A stretch of 64,000 bases of DNA from an uncultured Coriobacteriaceae bacterium (GTDB lineage Bacteria; Actinomycetota; Coriobacteriia; Coriobacteriales; Atopobiaceae). Made by a program: the position numbers and the translations under genes. The stretch lies in contig CADBYM010000028.1 of the NCBI GenBank assembly GCA_902798915.1, positions 1-64,000 of the forward strand, in the 5' to 3' direction. Every line of letters starts with the position of its first letter. Positions within the stretch are counted from its first letter, which is position 1. This document shows, piece after piece, positions 16,586 to 26,395 of this stretch. The notes below the pieces were generated by a model. That model saw only the letters and a list, made by a program, of their open reading frames with translations. It searched no databases and was not told where the DNA came from.

Positions 16586-19500
16586 CTACCGATGTCGTCG
16601 GTCGGTACCGAGCGTCAGGGCGATGACACCTGCCACGACAACCGCAGCAAGCGTCGCGACGCCACTCGGATCGCCCGTGCGGGGCGTCCTTGCCTTTGCG
16701 CCCGCATCCTTCTTTGCCGCATCCTTCGTCGCGGACTCTTTGCCCGGAGCGTCCTCCTTCGCGTACGTGTTCACGACCGTCGCGTTCTCGGAGCCGCCCC
16801 CGGCACGGACCTCGTCCTCGGTCCCATAGGAGACGCCGACCGAGCGGTCCTCGCGCACCTCAACGCGCGCCCACACGGCGTCCTTGCGATAGCTCATTCC
16901 CGGCGTCGGCCTCTCGGGCTCGACTTCGGCAATGGTGTAGAAGTAGGTGCCTGGCGCCTCGTAGGCAACCTTTCCAAAGCTCGCGGCATGACCCGCACGC
17001 GCCTTCGCTTCTGTAGACTCCGGCATGGGTGCCCCGTCAACACCCGTAAGCACAAACGAGAATTCCTCGCTACCCGAGTAGGCGTCGCCCGTAATCCGCT
17101 TTGTCACCCTCAACTCGGCAGTGGCGTCCGGGGGCACATCGCGCCGCGTGTTCGTGCACGTGAAGACCGTCAGGGCCCCGCCTTCCGAAACCTCCCGCGT
17201 CATCTGGGACGCCATTCCGCCCGTGTCCGTCTCCTCGACGCCGCAGCGAAGGCCGCCGTCCACGCGAGGAAGCCCGCTCGCCCTCCTCGACGCACCGTCG
17301 CCCAGCTCGAACTCGGCAATCCCTTCCTTGAACTCCATGCCGCCGTACGCGCCGCTCAGCTTATGGACCGTCACACCATCGGACTCGTAGAGCGTCACGC
17401 GGAAGGGATAGCGGCCATCCTTGTCTTCGGCGCGACTGCTCGAGACGCTCTTCCTCACCTCGAGGGCGGTCGTCTCTGGCACCGTATACTCGTTGGTGAC
17501 GCACGCAGCCTCCGATGACACGTTCGTCGCCTCGTCACACGCCGTCTTGCTCCCGCCATACACAATGCTCGCCTCGTCCAGCTCCTCGGGAACCGTCACC
17601 TTTGCCCACACGGATTCCGTGCTGTAGCTCATCCCCAACGTCGGCTCGTCAGGCACGACCTCGTTGATGGTGTAGTAGTACGTACCGGGATTGGCATACG
17701 AGACCGCCGCGAACGAGCTCGTCTCGCCCGCACGGGCCGTGGTAGTCACCTGCTCGGGCATCGGCGATCCGTCGATGGGCGCCAGCACGAAGGAGAACTC
17801 CTCCTCCCCGCCGTACGCCGCACCTCGCACCTCCTTGGTCACCTTGAGACGAGCCTGCGGCGATCCCTCGGCCTCGTTGGTGAAGGCAACCTCGCAACCG
17901 TCGGCGCCGACTACGCCGGAAATCGCGGGCTCGATGTCACCCGCATCGTCCAGTCTGGCCACCTCGGCACCATTCAGCTTGATGCCCGCAAGCCGATAGC
18001 CACTCGTCGGCTCCTCCGCAACGGTGAAGGACGCGCCGATGGGCAGGCCCACGATGCGCAGGCTCTCGCCACCCCTGAGGAAGAGTCCGCCCGCACCACC
18101 CGTGGACGTGTGATGCGGATCCATGTAGCGATAGCTCCCGTCATCCGCGCGCGTGAAGCCGGCGCGACACTCCTCGACGTCTCCGTCGGCCTTGGTCCGC
18201 ACAGCGTCGAACTCGACGAACGTCTCGGCCTCGTTCCCGTCCTGCGACAAGCCCTCAAGCCACAGCGAGAAGCCAAACTCGTCGTCACGCGCCTTGGAAC
18301 TGTCCGCAAGCGCGTCCGCGAGCCGCTTGCCAATAACGAGGTCGGCCCGCTCGTTCGTCTCGCGCTCGTCCACGACACCTCCCTCAAGGCCCTCGAGTCC
18401 GTCAGTCGCCTCGAGCGCGATCTGACCCATCCGCACGTCACCGGTGAGTCCCGCGAGCACGTCCGCGCGCGATGCGGGCACCTCGCCCGTCTCGTTCGTC
18501 GCCATCCATATCGAACGATGGTTCGCCTTCACCTCAAAGGTGATGGGCTCTGCCAGCCGATAGCCCTCGGGAGCTTCGGTCTCCGTCAGGACGTAGACGC
18601 CGTCGTCAATCCCCGTTGCCGAGAACGCGTTGGCCGACGCGGAGAGGGCGATCCGCTTGCTGCTTCCGTCCGCAAGCTGCTTCTCGAGCCTGAACCGTGC
18701 CCCCTCGAGGGCGTTGCCTTCGCGATCGACCTTGTTTACGCCAAGCCGATAGGTGAAGGCTATCGCATAGTCCCAGGGCGTCATGCCCTCGTCCTCGCTG
18801 GGCCCGCCCGCAGCGTCGACGACGGGCCTGTTGCTGTAGCCGAGCCTGGCCTTGTTCACGTTGCCAGGCTTGCCCAGGACGGCCCCTTGGTTGAGCGTCG
18901 CCGTAAACTCGACCTCGACGGCGGCGCCGTTGAGCGCCTCGGTGAGAGGAAGTCCGTTGCCACCCCAGCGTATGCCAAGGTCAAACCCATGCTTGTCCTT
19001 GTCGACGTCGAGCTCGTACTGCGTCTCGTCCAGTTCGACACCCGCCACGGCAACCCGCGTGACGCCTCTGAACGTAAGCCCGCGCTCCATCTTGTCCTCG
19101 AAGGCAACGCCATAGCTCTTGTATGCGGTCACGTCATCGGGAAGCGTGGCCAGCAGCCGATACGGAACCTCGTCACCGATGTCGTAGTCGGCCGAGTCCT
19201 GCCAGCCGGTACGCACGCCGGTCGAGTCGTTGCAGTCGGCGATCTGCTTGCGGAAGTCCGGCTTGTCGGGCGTGTAGGTGTTGGTGACGACAAGGGCATC
19301 CCCGGGCGCGTCCGCAGACCCAAGGCCGCCATAGTCCACGGTCGCGACCAGCTCGTTGGCATCGTTGCGCGCGACGTCCACGCTCACGACGTGAACGGCG
19401 GCGTCATATGCCATCCGCTTGAGCGAGCCGCGTACCTCGCGGATGCGGTACAGATAATTCCCCGCCCGATTGAACACGATCGGCCCGAACCCCTGTGGCT

Positions 19501-22500
19501 CGCCCTTGTCTTCGGCGGTAATCGTCACGCTCGTCATCCGCGGCACGGCCGTCGCGTCCGGGTTGGCCTTGTCGGCCTCTATGACGAAGGCGAACGTGTC
19601 GCCCGGCATCCAGTCGCGCCCCTCCAGACGCTTTCGCACAAAGAGCTCGGCCGTCGCCGGCTTGAGATAGTCGTTGGCAAAGACCTCGCGTCCCTCGCCA
19701 TACTCAGGCGTCACGGCAAGCGACCCGTCGCCCTTGTCGGCAATCGAGACTCGCATGCTCAGGGTATGCCCGTCGTACGTGATGCCTGGCTGCGCGTCAT
19801 CCACCTCGCTGACGAGGTAGGTATAGGTCCTGCCCACGTCGTTCTGGTCGTATCGCACGGCATCGAAGGCGACCGTTCCCGCTGTGTCGTTGCGCGCCGT
19901 GAGCTGGGTGCGCGCATCGGCCGCCGAGAGCGGCGCACCGTCGGCGCGACGTAGGACGAACTCGAACTGGCGCTCCTTGAGCCTTTTGCCCGCGAGCCGC
20001 TTGGTAACCTTAGGAAGGAAGCTGCCCGTCGCCTCGTACCTATTCGTGAAGGTCGGAACGACCACCGCCTCCCCGTTCTGCGCGTACGAGACGTCCGCGA
20101 CCAACTCGCCGCCGTCGTTGACGCGAACCCGCACCGTCACGTCGTAGACCGTCCGGTCGTAGGTGACCCCCGCGGCATCGCCTTGCCGCTCCAGCATGCG
20201 ATACGAGAACTCCTTGCCCGCGTCACTCATCGAGAAGGGCAGGGGATCGAACGACACGACGCCATGCTCGTCGTTGGCCGCCTCGCTCACGACCCTCTCG
20301 CCCGACTTGAGCTGGAAGTGGAAGGCCCCCGCCTCGAGCGTGCCTCCGACGAAAAGCTTGCGTGCCTCGAGCCGCGCAAAGGTCGCGACGTCGTAGCGAT
20401 TCACGAAGGAGACCAACCGCACCTCGTCGGAGGCGACCACACCCTCGGCATCGGTCGCAGACTCCTGCGTGAAGCCGTCGGCCTCCCCCTCGGCCGCCTC
20501 ATAGCGCGTGCCCTCGGGAAGCTCGCCGATGGTTATGACCTCTCCCTCATGGATCGTCAGCAGCTCGCCGCTCGCGATGGTTCCGCCCGCGACGTCGTCC
20601 CGGCTGCTCGTCCACGGCCTGCCCTCGAGCTTGCCGCCGTCGGGTCCGGTCAACGTGAGCATGACGGGGAACGAACGTGCCGGCCCATCCGCAGGTGCGT
20701 CCAGCACGGACTTCGCGATCGTTATGCTGCCGGGCTTCTTGACGTTGGTGATGAGGGCGGCATCGGGCGCATAGGTCACCGTCGTCGCGAGTCTGCCTGA
20801 CCCGTCATCGGTTGCCTCGACCACAGCTGTCACGACGGTTTCGTCGTACTCGATCGTGTGATCCCGACCCGCAATCTCCTTTATATAGTAGGTCGAGCGG
20901 CCCGCCTCCGTAAGCAGGATCGGTGCGAACGAGACCACGCCCGTACCCGCGTGCGCACCACCGACCTCCGGCGCGGCATTCGTCCTCGTCTGGAGCAACC
21001 TGGTGCAGGCCTCGTCCGCAAAGAGCCCGAAGGCGAAGTCGCCCTCACGAAGCTGTGCACCCTCCAAGGCCTTGTATGCACGCAGCGAGACGAGCCCACG
21101 GGCCGCATAGGCATTCGTGAGCTCCGCAGACGCATCGCCTCCGGCCAACACGCCCTGCGTCCCGCGCTCGTCCACGAGCGTCCAGCCGGCAGGAACCTCA
21201 TCCTCCTCCACAGAGAAGACCGTGCCCTCGGGCAAGCCCTCGATCGCGATGGTACCCGCACCTTCCCTGTGCACGGCAAGCCTCCCCGCCGCGTCGAGCG
21301 TACGCGCACGACCGTCCACCTCGAGCTCGGTGTCTTTTGGCAACGGCCTGCCCAGATCGTCCGAGAGCCGTACGACAAAGACGAAGGTGGGATTCGGCCC
21401 GGCAGGCGCACCCGTGGTCAACTTCCTGATGGTCAGTCGGTGCGTTGCCGGCTGTCGCAGCGGCACGCGCACGTTGGCAAAGACGGGCACCTCGGGTGCG
21501 TAGACGGGCTCCTTGGCGACCAGCACCGTAGCCCCATCCTCACCGGCCTCCTCGACGACCTCGACCGTCGCCATGATGGGTTGCTCGTCATAGGAGAAGG
21601 ATGCGTCGTCGCCGGCAACCTCGCGCATCGTGTAGGTGTAGGTGCCCGGCGCGTCGTAGGAGAGCTCGCGGAAGCTCACGTCACCACCAGGGCCGTTCTT
21701 CACCGTCTGGAGGAGCACGGCGTCGGTTCCCGTCCCCTCGTACAGACGGAAGCGGAAGGCACCCTCCTCCACCGCTTGCTCGCCTCCGCGCTCGTCGCGC
21801 ACGACCTTGGTGGCATGCAGCGCAGCCGTAGCCGTCGCGTCACGCTGCCCGACATGGCGGTTGACAAAGCTGGCACGAGCAGTCGCGCCCGGCTGGACGA
21901 GCCCGTCTGTGCCCGTCGCCTCGATGAGCTTCCATCCGTCGGGGGCCTCTTCCCACACCTCGTAGGCGGTGCCGGCAGGAAGGTCTGCGAACGTCGCGCG
22001 CTCGCCCCCATGCAGCGTGACTACGAACTCGCCGTCCGCGGCATGCACCGTCGTTTCCACCTCGGCCCAGGTCGCCGTAAGCGTCACCTTGTCGCCCGCG
22101 ACGAAGTCGTCGGCCGCCACGGTCGCTCCCGCATCGTAGCGCGTTGGTCGGCCCGTCGCCATGCGGCCGTCCTTGTCCACAACCGAGACGACCCAACCGG
22201 TGAGGACGTGCCGGAACCAGTAGAGGCCCGCAGACGGTAGGTCGTACGCCTCCCCGGCCTTCACGCTCACCGGCTGCATGCTGCCCGAGGCACCCGCCGC
22301 CTCGTCCGGCTCCGCGAGCCGGAACACAATCGAGAAGCGATCGTAGGTCCAAGCGGCACGCAGCGTTAGGCCATAGGAGCCGTCGCCCTCGTCCGTCAAC
22401 TGATACCCACGATCGGACCCGACGGCACGCACGCCACGTCCGCTACCATTCGCATACAGCTCCATCTGCTCCTGGTCGCCCAGCACCGCACTCGTCCCGC

Positions 22501-25500
22501 TGCCGACTACCCAACCTGCAAAGGTCGCGTCCCCGTTCGCGAACGTGCACTTCGGCAGGGCGAACTCAACCGACGGGACGCTCAGGTCGGCCATGACCCC
22601 CGTGCCGCCGCCCGCGTCGAAGCGCAGCGTGTGCGCAGCCTCCTGCCAAACCCAGGTATCCGCGTACGCGACGGGATCGGCCTTGTAGCGCGCCATGAGC
22701 GTGCTGGCCGCAAGCGCCTCGCTGCCGTCCGCGCGCATCCACTTCCCCGTACTCATCGGCACAGGCGGCGTGGGAAAGACCGCGTCACGGAAGCGGTTCT
22801 TCGTGCCCAGCACGATCTTCCTTAGGCCGCTGCAGCCGTAGAAGATGTTCAAGTCGTTGGTCACGTTCGTCATGTCCCACTCGCTGAGATCGACCTCCTC
22901 CAAGCTCGGGTCATTCGAGAAGAAGCTCCACATGTCCAGGAGGCCAGAGACGTCCCACCCCTCGTACCGGAAGTCGGTGAGTGAGGTGCAGCCGCTGACG
23001 AACATCTTCATGCTGGTGGCGTGCGGGAACGACCAGTTGCTGACGTCGAGGCTCGTGAGTGCGCTGCAACCCTCAAACACGTAGTCGGCGTGCTTGAGCG
23101 AGGTCGTGTCCCACCCGCTCAGGTCCAGAGAAGCCAGGCTCGTGCACTTGCGGAACATGTTCTGGAAGCTCTCGCAGGCAGAGACGTCCCACCCCTCGAT
23201 GGGCAGGCTCGTCAGACTCTCGCAGCTCCGGAACACGGAGCCCATATTGGTCACGGCGGAGGTATCGAGGTCTGCGATGTCGAGCGAGGTCAGGCTGGTG
23301 CATCCCTCGAAGAGGCTGTACATCTCGGTCACGCGGGAGGTGTCGAGCGAGCTGAGGTCAACCGACTCGAGGTTCTGGAGTCCCAGGAAGAGCTGCGACA
23401 TGCTCCCCACGAAGTGGAGGTTCCCCACGGTCTCCACCCGCCTGATCTGGTCCTTGTAGTTCGCCCAGGTCCTGTCTGTTCCTCGGGTGCAGACGCACGT
23501 CCCCTCATCTCCCTCCTCCGGCCGGAGCCTCAGCGTGCCGTCCTCATAGAGGTCCCACGCTATGCCGGGTTGCGAATCCTCGCGTAAGTAGAGGTTCCCG
23601 CTGACGACCAAGCCGTCTTCGGCGGCATACGCGGGCGTGGGCGCAAGGAGTCCCGCAAGGAAGTCAAGCGGGCCCGCTCCCTGCGGCTCCGACGCCTGGG
23701 GGCTCGCCGCCCCGGCTTGCGCACCGTCGCCTATCCGCTCCAGCTCGTACTCGTACGTCGCGTCGGGCCTCACGTCCTCTCCCGTCAGGCGTACGTGAAA
23801 CCTGAACTCCTGGCTCACGTCATCCGAGCCTTGGAGCCGCTTCTCGATGGAGAGCGACCCGGGTGCAAGCGCGTTCACAAAGACGGGAAGCTCGTCGGTA
23901 GGATCTCCTGCCACATACGCACCCGCATCGTCCCGTCCGACCCGGAAGAAGCTGGTCGTAGCCGCCATCGTTCCGTCACCGTTGTCCTCGACGCAGACCT
24001 CGTAGCCAAACGCGGCGTCGCTGTAGACAACGGTTCGGTCGTCGCCTGCCACCTCACGCGCGACGTAGCAATACGTACAGCCTGCGTCCCCCTCGTCGTA
24101 GGTCAGTTCGTCGAAGCTGACGATGCCCCGCGCGTCGTTGGCGACCACGTCGGTGCCGCCTGCCGCGCCCGCCGCGCCCGAGCCATCGGAGGGCATGGGC
24201 ACATTGGCCGCATCAACGGCCTTCCCCGCAGCGTCGGTGCCACCCAGCGGCACGAGCTCGAACGCGAACTCGCCCTCCTGAAGCGCACGGTCGAGTCCGC
24301 CCGCATCAAGCACCTTCCACGCCGTGAGCCGCGCCGTCCCGCGCGCGTGGTAGGCGTTCTGGAAGCAGCGCGCCTCCACCTCCTGCGTCACGTCACGTCC
24401 CTTGGCATCAACGTAGCGCACCTGCGCATCGAGCTCGCCACGACCTTCTTTGTCCCGCACGCTGACGAGCACGGTGTAGAGCTGACGCGCGTAGGTGTAT
24501 CCGTCAAGCGAGAATCCGCCTGCCACCCTCTGCTCCTCCGTCGCGGCGCCGTACGTCACGCCCTGCGCGTTGGTCGCGTCTCTTGGCACCTGCTCGCGCA
24601 TAACATACGAGAAGGTCATGCCGTCATCCGCACTCCCGTACGTCAGCGAGCCGAAGGTCACGCTCCCGTCAGCGCGGTTCGTAGCAGTGCGCACGACGCG
24701 CCCGGACTCGTCGACCAGCTCGAAGGTGAACGCGTTGTTCCTAAGCCTGGCACCCGTGAGCTGCTTGAAGGCCGTGACGGTCAGCGAACCCGTTGCGTGG
24801 TACACATTGCCCACGATGACCTCGCGCGTGCGGTTCTGCAGAACGTTGACGGCCTTTATGCTGCCCGTACTCGTGGTGAAGCCCGCGTACTCATCCTCGT
24901 CGAAGGTCACGCGCGCGGCATTCGGCAGGTCGCGGATGGTGACGGTCTCGCCGCCCGCCAGCTGAAGCGTGCCGCCATCGGCGACGGTACCCCTAGCGCC
25001 GGCGCTGGACTCCCACGCAAAGGACTCTGCCAGCGGCTCGTACGCACCATCGCCCAATGGCCGCTCGAGCGTCACATGGAAGGCATAGCGCTTGTCCGCC
25101 ACCGCCGCCGTCTCTCCCGTCACGCGCTTGGTGAGGCTCACGTCGCCGAATGGGTGATACCTGTTGGTGAGGTCGTAGCCATCGACCGTGCTCACGTATG
25201 CCGAGGTTGGCATGACCTCCCTCACGCTGTACTCGATCTCCGCACCGTGGTCGTATTTGTAGAGGTCATCGAAGCAGTACGTCGGCCAGACGAGCACGCG
25301 CTCCCCGCCCTCTCGAAACTCCTCGCGCGGCTTGACGCGCATCGTCCTCACGACTATGCCGTTGGCGCAGAGCTGCACGTCCACGTAGGCAGGGCGCGTG
25401 CTGGGGTCGGCCTCGTCTCCCTCCCAAGTCTTGGTGCCCTCCACCTTGATGCGCTCGGGCGCATGGCGGTTGATGACGGTAAAGGCACCCGCTGCGTCGC

Positions 25501-26395
25501 TGCGCGAGAAGGCCGTGTATCCCTCGGGCACCTGGCCCTTCGACTCGGCGACGCGGTACGTGATCCGCTTGCCGCTCTCGTCGGTGTAGGGTAGGTGTTG
25601 GTAGGTCGCGTGCCAGCCGTTCTCCTCCGAGAGCACGCGGATGTTGCCCGCATCGCCCACGACCTCGGACCCGGCCGGCACGCCATTGGCATAGAGGGTC
25701 ACCTCCGCCTTGCGCGGCCGCAACCCATCGCGGTCGCCGTCGTCGTCCCACACCTTGGTGACGGGCACCTCGTATTCCTTGAGGCCCACCTTCGTGTAGT
25801 CGAAGCGGATGAAGTCGCGCGTCGACTGGCTGTTCTCTGGGAAGTCCGCGCTCGCGTCGACCGAGGTCGAGACCAGGTACACGTTGTTGTAGGCGTGCGC
25901 GTCGGCCGCGATGTAGCTTCGCGCACTGCCACCATCCTCATACGTGCGGGCGATGTCGGCGAAGTCATCCCACCGCTCGGTTCCCCACGGCGCATGCATG
26001 CGCACGATTGCCGTGAGCGTGGTCTCGGGCTGGAGGACAAACTCACCGCCTCCCGTCGCCCTCGTGCAGTCTATCGCGATGGCATGGATGTCCTTGAGGT
26101 CGCCCGCGTACGCCTCGGCCCGCACCCAGATGTCGCGATTGGTGATGTCGATGTTGGCCGCGTTCGAGCGGCGGGCGTTGCGTGCGTCGGTGAGCACCAG
26201 ATTGTCGATCGTCGAATAGTACACCACCGGCCGGCATCCCAGCGAGCGTATCTGACTCACGTCCACACCCGCAAGATGCCCGCGCCAGCGCGGGGCGTCG
26301 ATGTCAGCGTCGTCGTTGCCGTCCACCGCGTAGTAGTTCTCGAGCGAGTCGTAGAGCACCAGGTCCTTGGACTTGGTGTTCGCGTCGCTCATCAT
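16586..26395 (-). CDS. Giant Cna-B/isopeptide wall-anchored surface protein, C-terminal half of unit B
   Basis: 3269 aa from the ATG at 26395 (MMSDANTKSK). The frame is open further upstream, but that part is another frame of the preceding gene. The start overlaps the preceding stop as ATGA; there is no ribosome site and no signal peptide. Domains in order: Cna-B (VPVTKVWDDDGDRDGLRP, then EGTKTWEGDEADPSTRP), FctA/Spy0128-type isopeptide domains, a module of BspA/DUF285 leucine-rich repeats (about 23420-22830) and Listeria-Bacteroides repeats nested inside a beta-sandwich domain, further isopeptide domains, a fimbrial D2-like domain (about 19280-18850), a SpaA-like domain with TETEAPEGYRL, and three more pilin-type domains. 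It ends TPRTGD, hydrophobic segment, RRHR: a sortase sorting signal with Thr in place of the usual Leu. No sortase gene is in the window. Very likely the C-terminal part of the protein begun at 31176. Confidence 0.92.
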   Translation of the reverse strand: MMSDANTKSKDLVLYDSLENYYAVDGNDDADIDAPRWRGHLAGVDVSQIRSLGCRPVVYYSTIDNLVLTDARNARRSNAANIDITNRDIWVRAEAYAGDLKDIHAIAIDCTRATGGGEFVLQPETTLTAIVRMHAPWGTERWDDFADIARTYEDGGSARSYIAADAHAYNNVYLVSTSVDASADFPENSQSTRDFIRFDYTKVGLKEYEVPVTKVWDDDGDRDGLRPRKAEVTLYANGVPAGSEVVGDAGNIRVLSEENGWHATYQHLPYTDESGKRITYRVAESKGQVPEGYTAFSRSDAAGAFTVINRHAPERIKVEGTKTWEGDEADPSTRPAYVDVQLCANGIVVRTMRVKPREEFREGGERVLVWPTYCFDDLYKYDHGAEIEYSVREVMPTSAYVSTVDGYDLTNRYHPFGDVSLTKRVTGETAAVADKRYAFHVTLERPLGDGAYEPLAESFAWESSAGARGTVADGGTLQLAGGETVTIRDLPNAARVTFDEDEYAGFTTSTGSIKAVNVLQNRTREVIVGNVYHATGSLTVTAFKQLTGARLRNNAFTFELVDESGRVVRTATNRADGSVTFGSLTYGSADDGMTFSYVMREQVPRDATNAQGVTYGAATEEQRVAGGFSLDGYTYARQLYTVLVSVRDKEGRGELDAQVRYVDAKGRDVTQEVEARCFQNAYHARGTARLTAWKVLDAGGLDRALQEGEFAFELVPLGGTDAAGKAVDAANVPMPSDGSGAAGAAGGTDVVANDARGIVSFDELTYDEGDAGCTYCYVAREVAGDDRTVVYSDAAFGYEVCVEDNGDGTMAATTSFFRVGRDDAGAYVAGDPTDELPVFVNALAPGSLSIEKRLQGSDDVSQEFRFHVRLTGEDVRPDATYEYELERIGDGAQAGAASPQASEPQGAGPLDFLAGLLAPTPAYAAEDGLVVSGNLYLREDSQPGIAWDLYEDGTLRLRPEEGDEGTCVCTRGTDRTWANYKDQIRRVETVGNLHFVGSMSQLFLGLQNLESVDLSSLDTSRVTEMYSLFEGCTSLTSLDIADLDTSAVTNMGSVFRSCESLTSLPIEGWDVSACESFQNMFRKCTSLASLDLSGWDTTSLKHADYVFEGCSALTSLDVSNWSFPHATSMKMFVSGCTSLTDFRYEGWDVSGLLDMWSFFSNDPSLEEVDLSEWDMTNVTNDLNIFYGCSGLRKIVLGTKNRFRDAVFPTPPVPMSTGKWMRADGSEALAASTLMARYKADPVAYADTWVWQEAAHTLRFDAGGGTGVMADLSVPSVEFALPKCTFANGDATFAGWVVGSGTSAVLGDQEQMELYANGSGRGVRAVGSDRGYQLTDEGDGSYGLTLRAAWTYDRFSIVFRLAEPDEAAGASGSMQPVSVKAGEAYDLPSAGLYWFRHVLTGWVVSVVDKDGRMATGRPTRYDAGATVAADDFVAGDKVTLTATWAEVETTVHAADGEFVVTLHGGERATFADLPAGTAYEVWEEAPDGWKLIEATGTDGLVQPGATARASFVNRHVGQRDATATAALHATKVVRDERGGEQAVEEGAFRFRLYEGTGTDAVLLQTVKNGPGGDVSFRELSYDAPGTYTYTMREVAGDDASFSYDEQPIMATVEVVEEAGEDGATVLVAKEPVYAPEVPVFANVRVPLRQPATHRLTIRKLTTGAPAGPNPTFVFVVRLSDDLGRPLPKDTELEVDGRARTLDAAGRLAVHREGAGTIAIEGLPEGTVFSVEEDEVPAGWTLVDERGTQGVLAGGDASAELTNAYAARGLVSLRAYKALEGAQLREGDFAFGLFADEACTRLLQTRTNAAPEVGGAHAGTGVVSFAPILLTEAGRSTYYIKEIAGRDHTIEYDETVVTAVVEATDDGSGRLATTVTYAPDAALITNVKKPGSITIAKSVLDAPADGPARSFPVMLTLTGPDGGKLEGRPWTSSRDDVAGGTIASGELLTIHEGEVITIGELPEGTRYEAAEGEADGFTQESATDAEGVVASDEVRLVSFVNRYDVATFARLEARKLFVGGTLEAGAFHFQLKSGERVVSEAANDEHGVVSFDPLPFSMSDAGKEFSYRMLERQGDAAGVTYDRTVYDVTVRVRVNDGGELVADVSYAQNGEAVVVPTFTNRYEATGSFLPKVTKRLAGKRLKERQFEFVLRRADGAPLSAADARTQLTARNDTAGTVAFDAVRYDQNDVGRTYTYLVSEVDDAQPGITYDGHTLSMRVSIADKGDGSLAVTPEYGEGREVFANDYLKPATAELFVRKRLEGRDWMPGDTFAFVIEADKANPDATAVPRMTSVTITAEDKGEPQGFGPIVFNRAGNYLYRIREVRGSLKRMAYDAAVHVVSVDVARNDANELVATVDYGGLGSADAPGDALVVTNTYTPDKPDFRKQIADCNDSTGVRTGWQDSADYDIGDEVPYRLLATLPDDVTAYKSYGVAFEDKMERGLTFRGVTRVAVAGVELDETQYELDVDKDKHGFDLGIRWGGNGLPLTEALNGAAVEVEFTATLNQGAVLGKPGNVNKARLGYSNRPVVDAAGGPSEDEGMTPWDYAIAFTYRLGVNKVDREGNALEGARFRLEKQLADGSSKRIALSASANAFSATGIDDGVYVLTETEAPEGYRLAEPITFEVKANHRSIWMATNETGEVPASRADVLAGLTGDVRMGQIALEATDGLEGLEGGVVDERETNERADLVIGKRLADALADSSKARDDEFGFSLWLEGLSQDGNEAETFVEFDAVRTKADGDVEECRAGFTRADDGSYRYMDPHHTSTGGAGGLFLRGGESLRIVGLPIGASFTVAEEPTSGYRLAGIKLNGAEVARLDDAGDIEPAISGVVGADGCEVAFTNEAEGSPQARLKVTKEVRGAAYGGEEEFSFVLAPIDGSPMPEQVTTTARAGETSSFAAVSYANPGTYYYTINEVVPDEPTLGMSYSTESVWAKVTVPEELDEASIVYGGSKTACDEATNVSSEAACVTNEYTVPETTALEVRKSVSSSRAEDKDGRYPFRVTLYESDGVTVHKLSGAYGGMEFKEGIAEFELGDGASRRASGLPRVDGGLRCGVEETDTGGMASQMTREVSEGGALTVFTCTNTRRDVPPDATAELRVTKRITGDAYSGSEEFSFVLTGVDGAPMPESTEAKARAGHAASFGKVAYEAPGTYFYTIAEVEPERPTPGMSYRKDAVWARVEVREDRSVGVSYGTEDEVRAGGGSENATVVNTYAKEDAPGKESATKDAAKKDAGAKARTPRTGDPSGVATLAAVVVAGVIALTLGTDRRHR

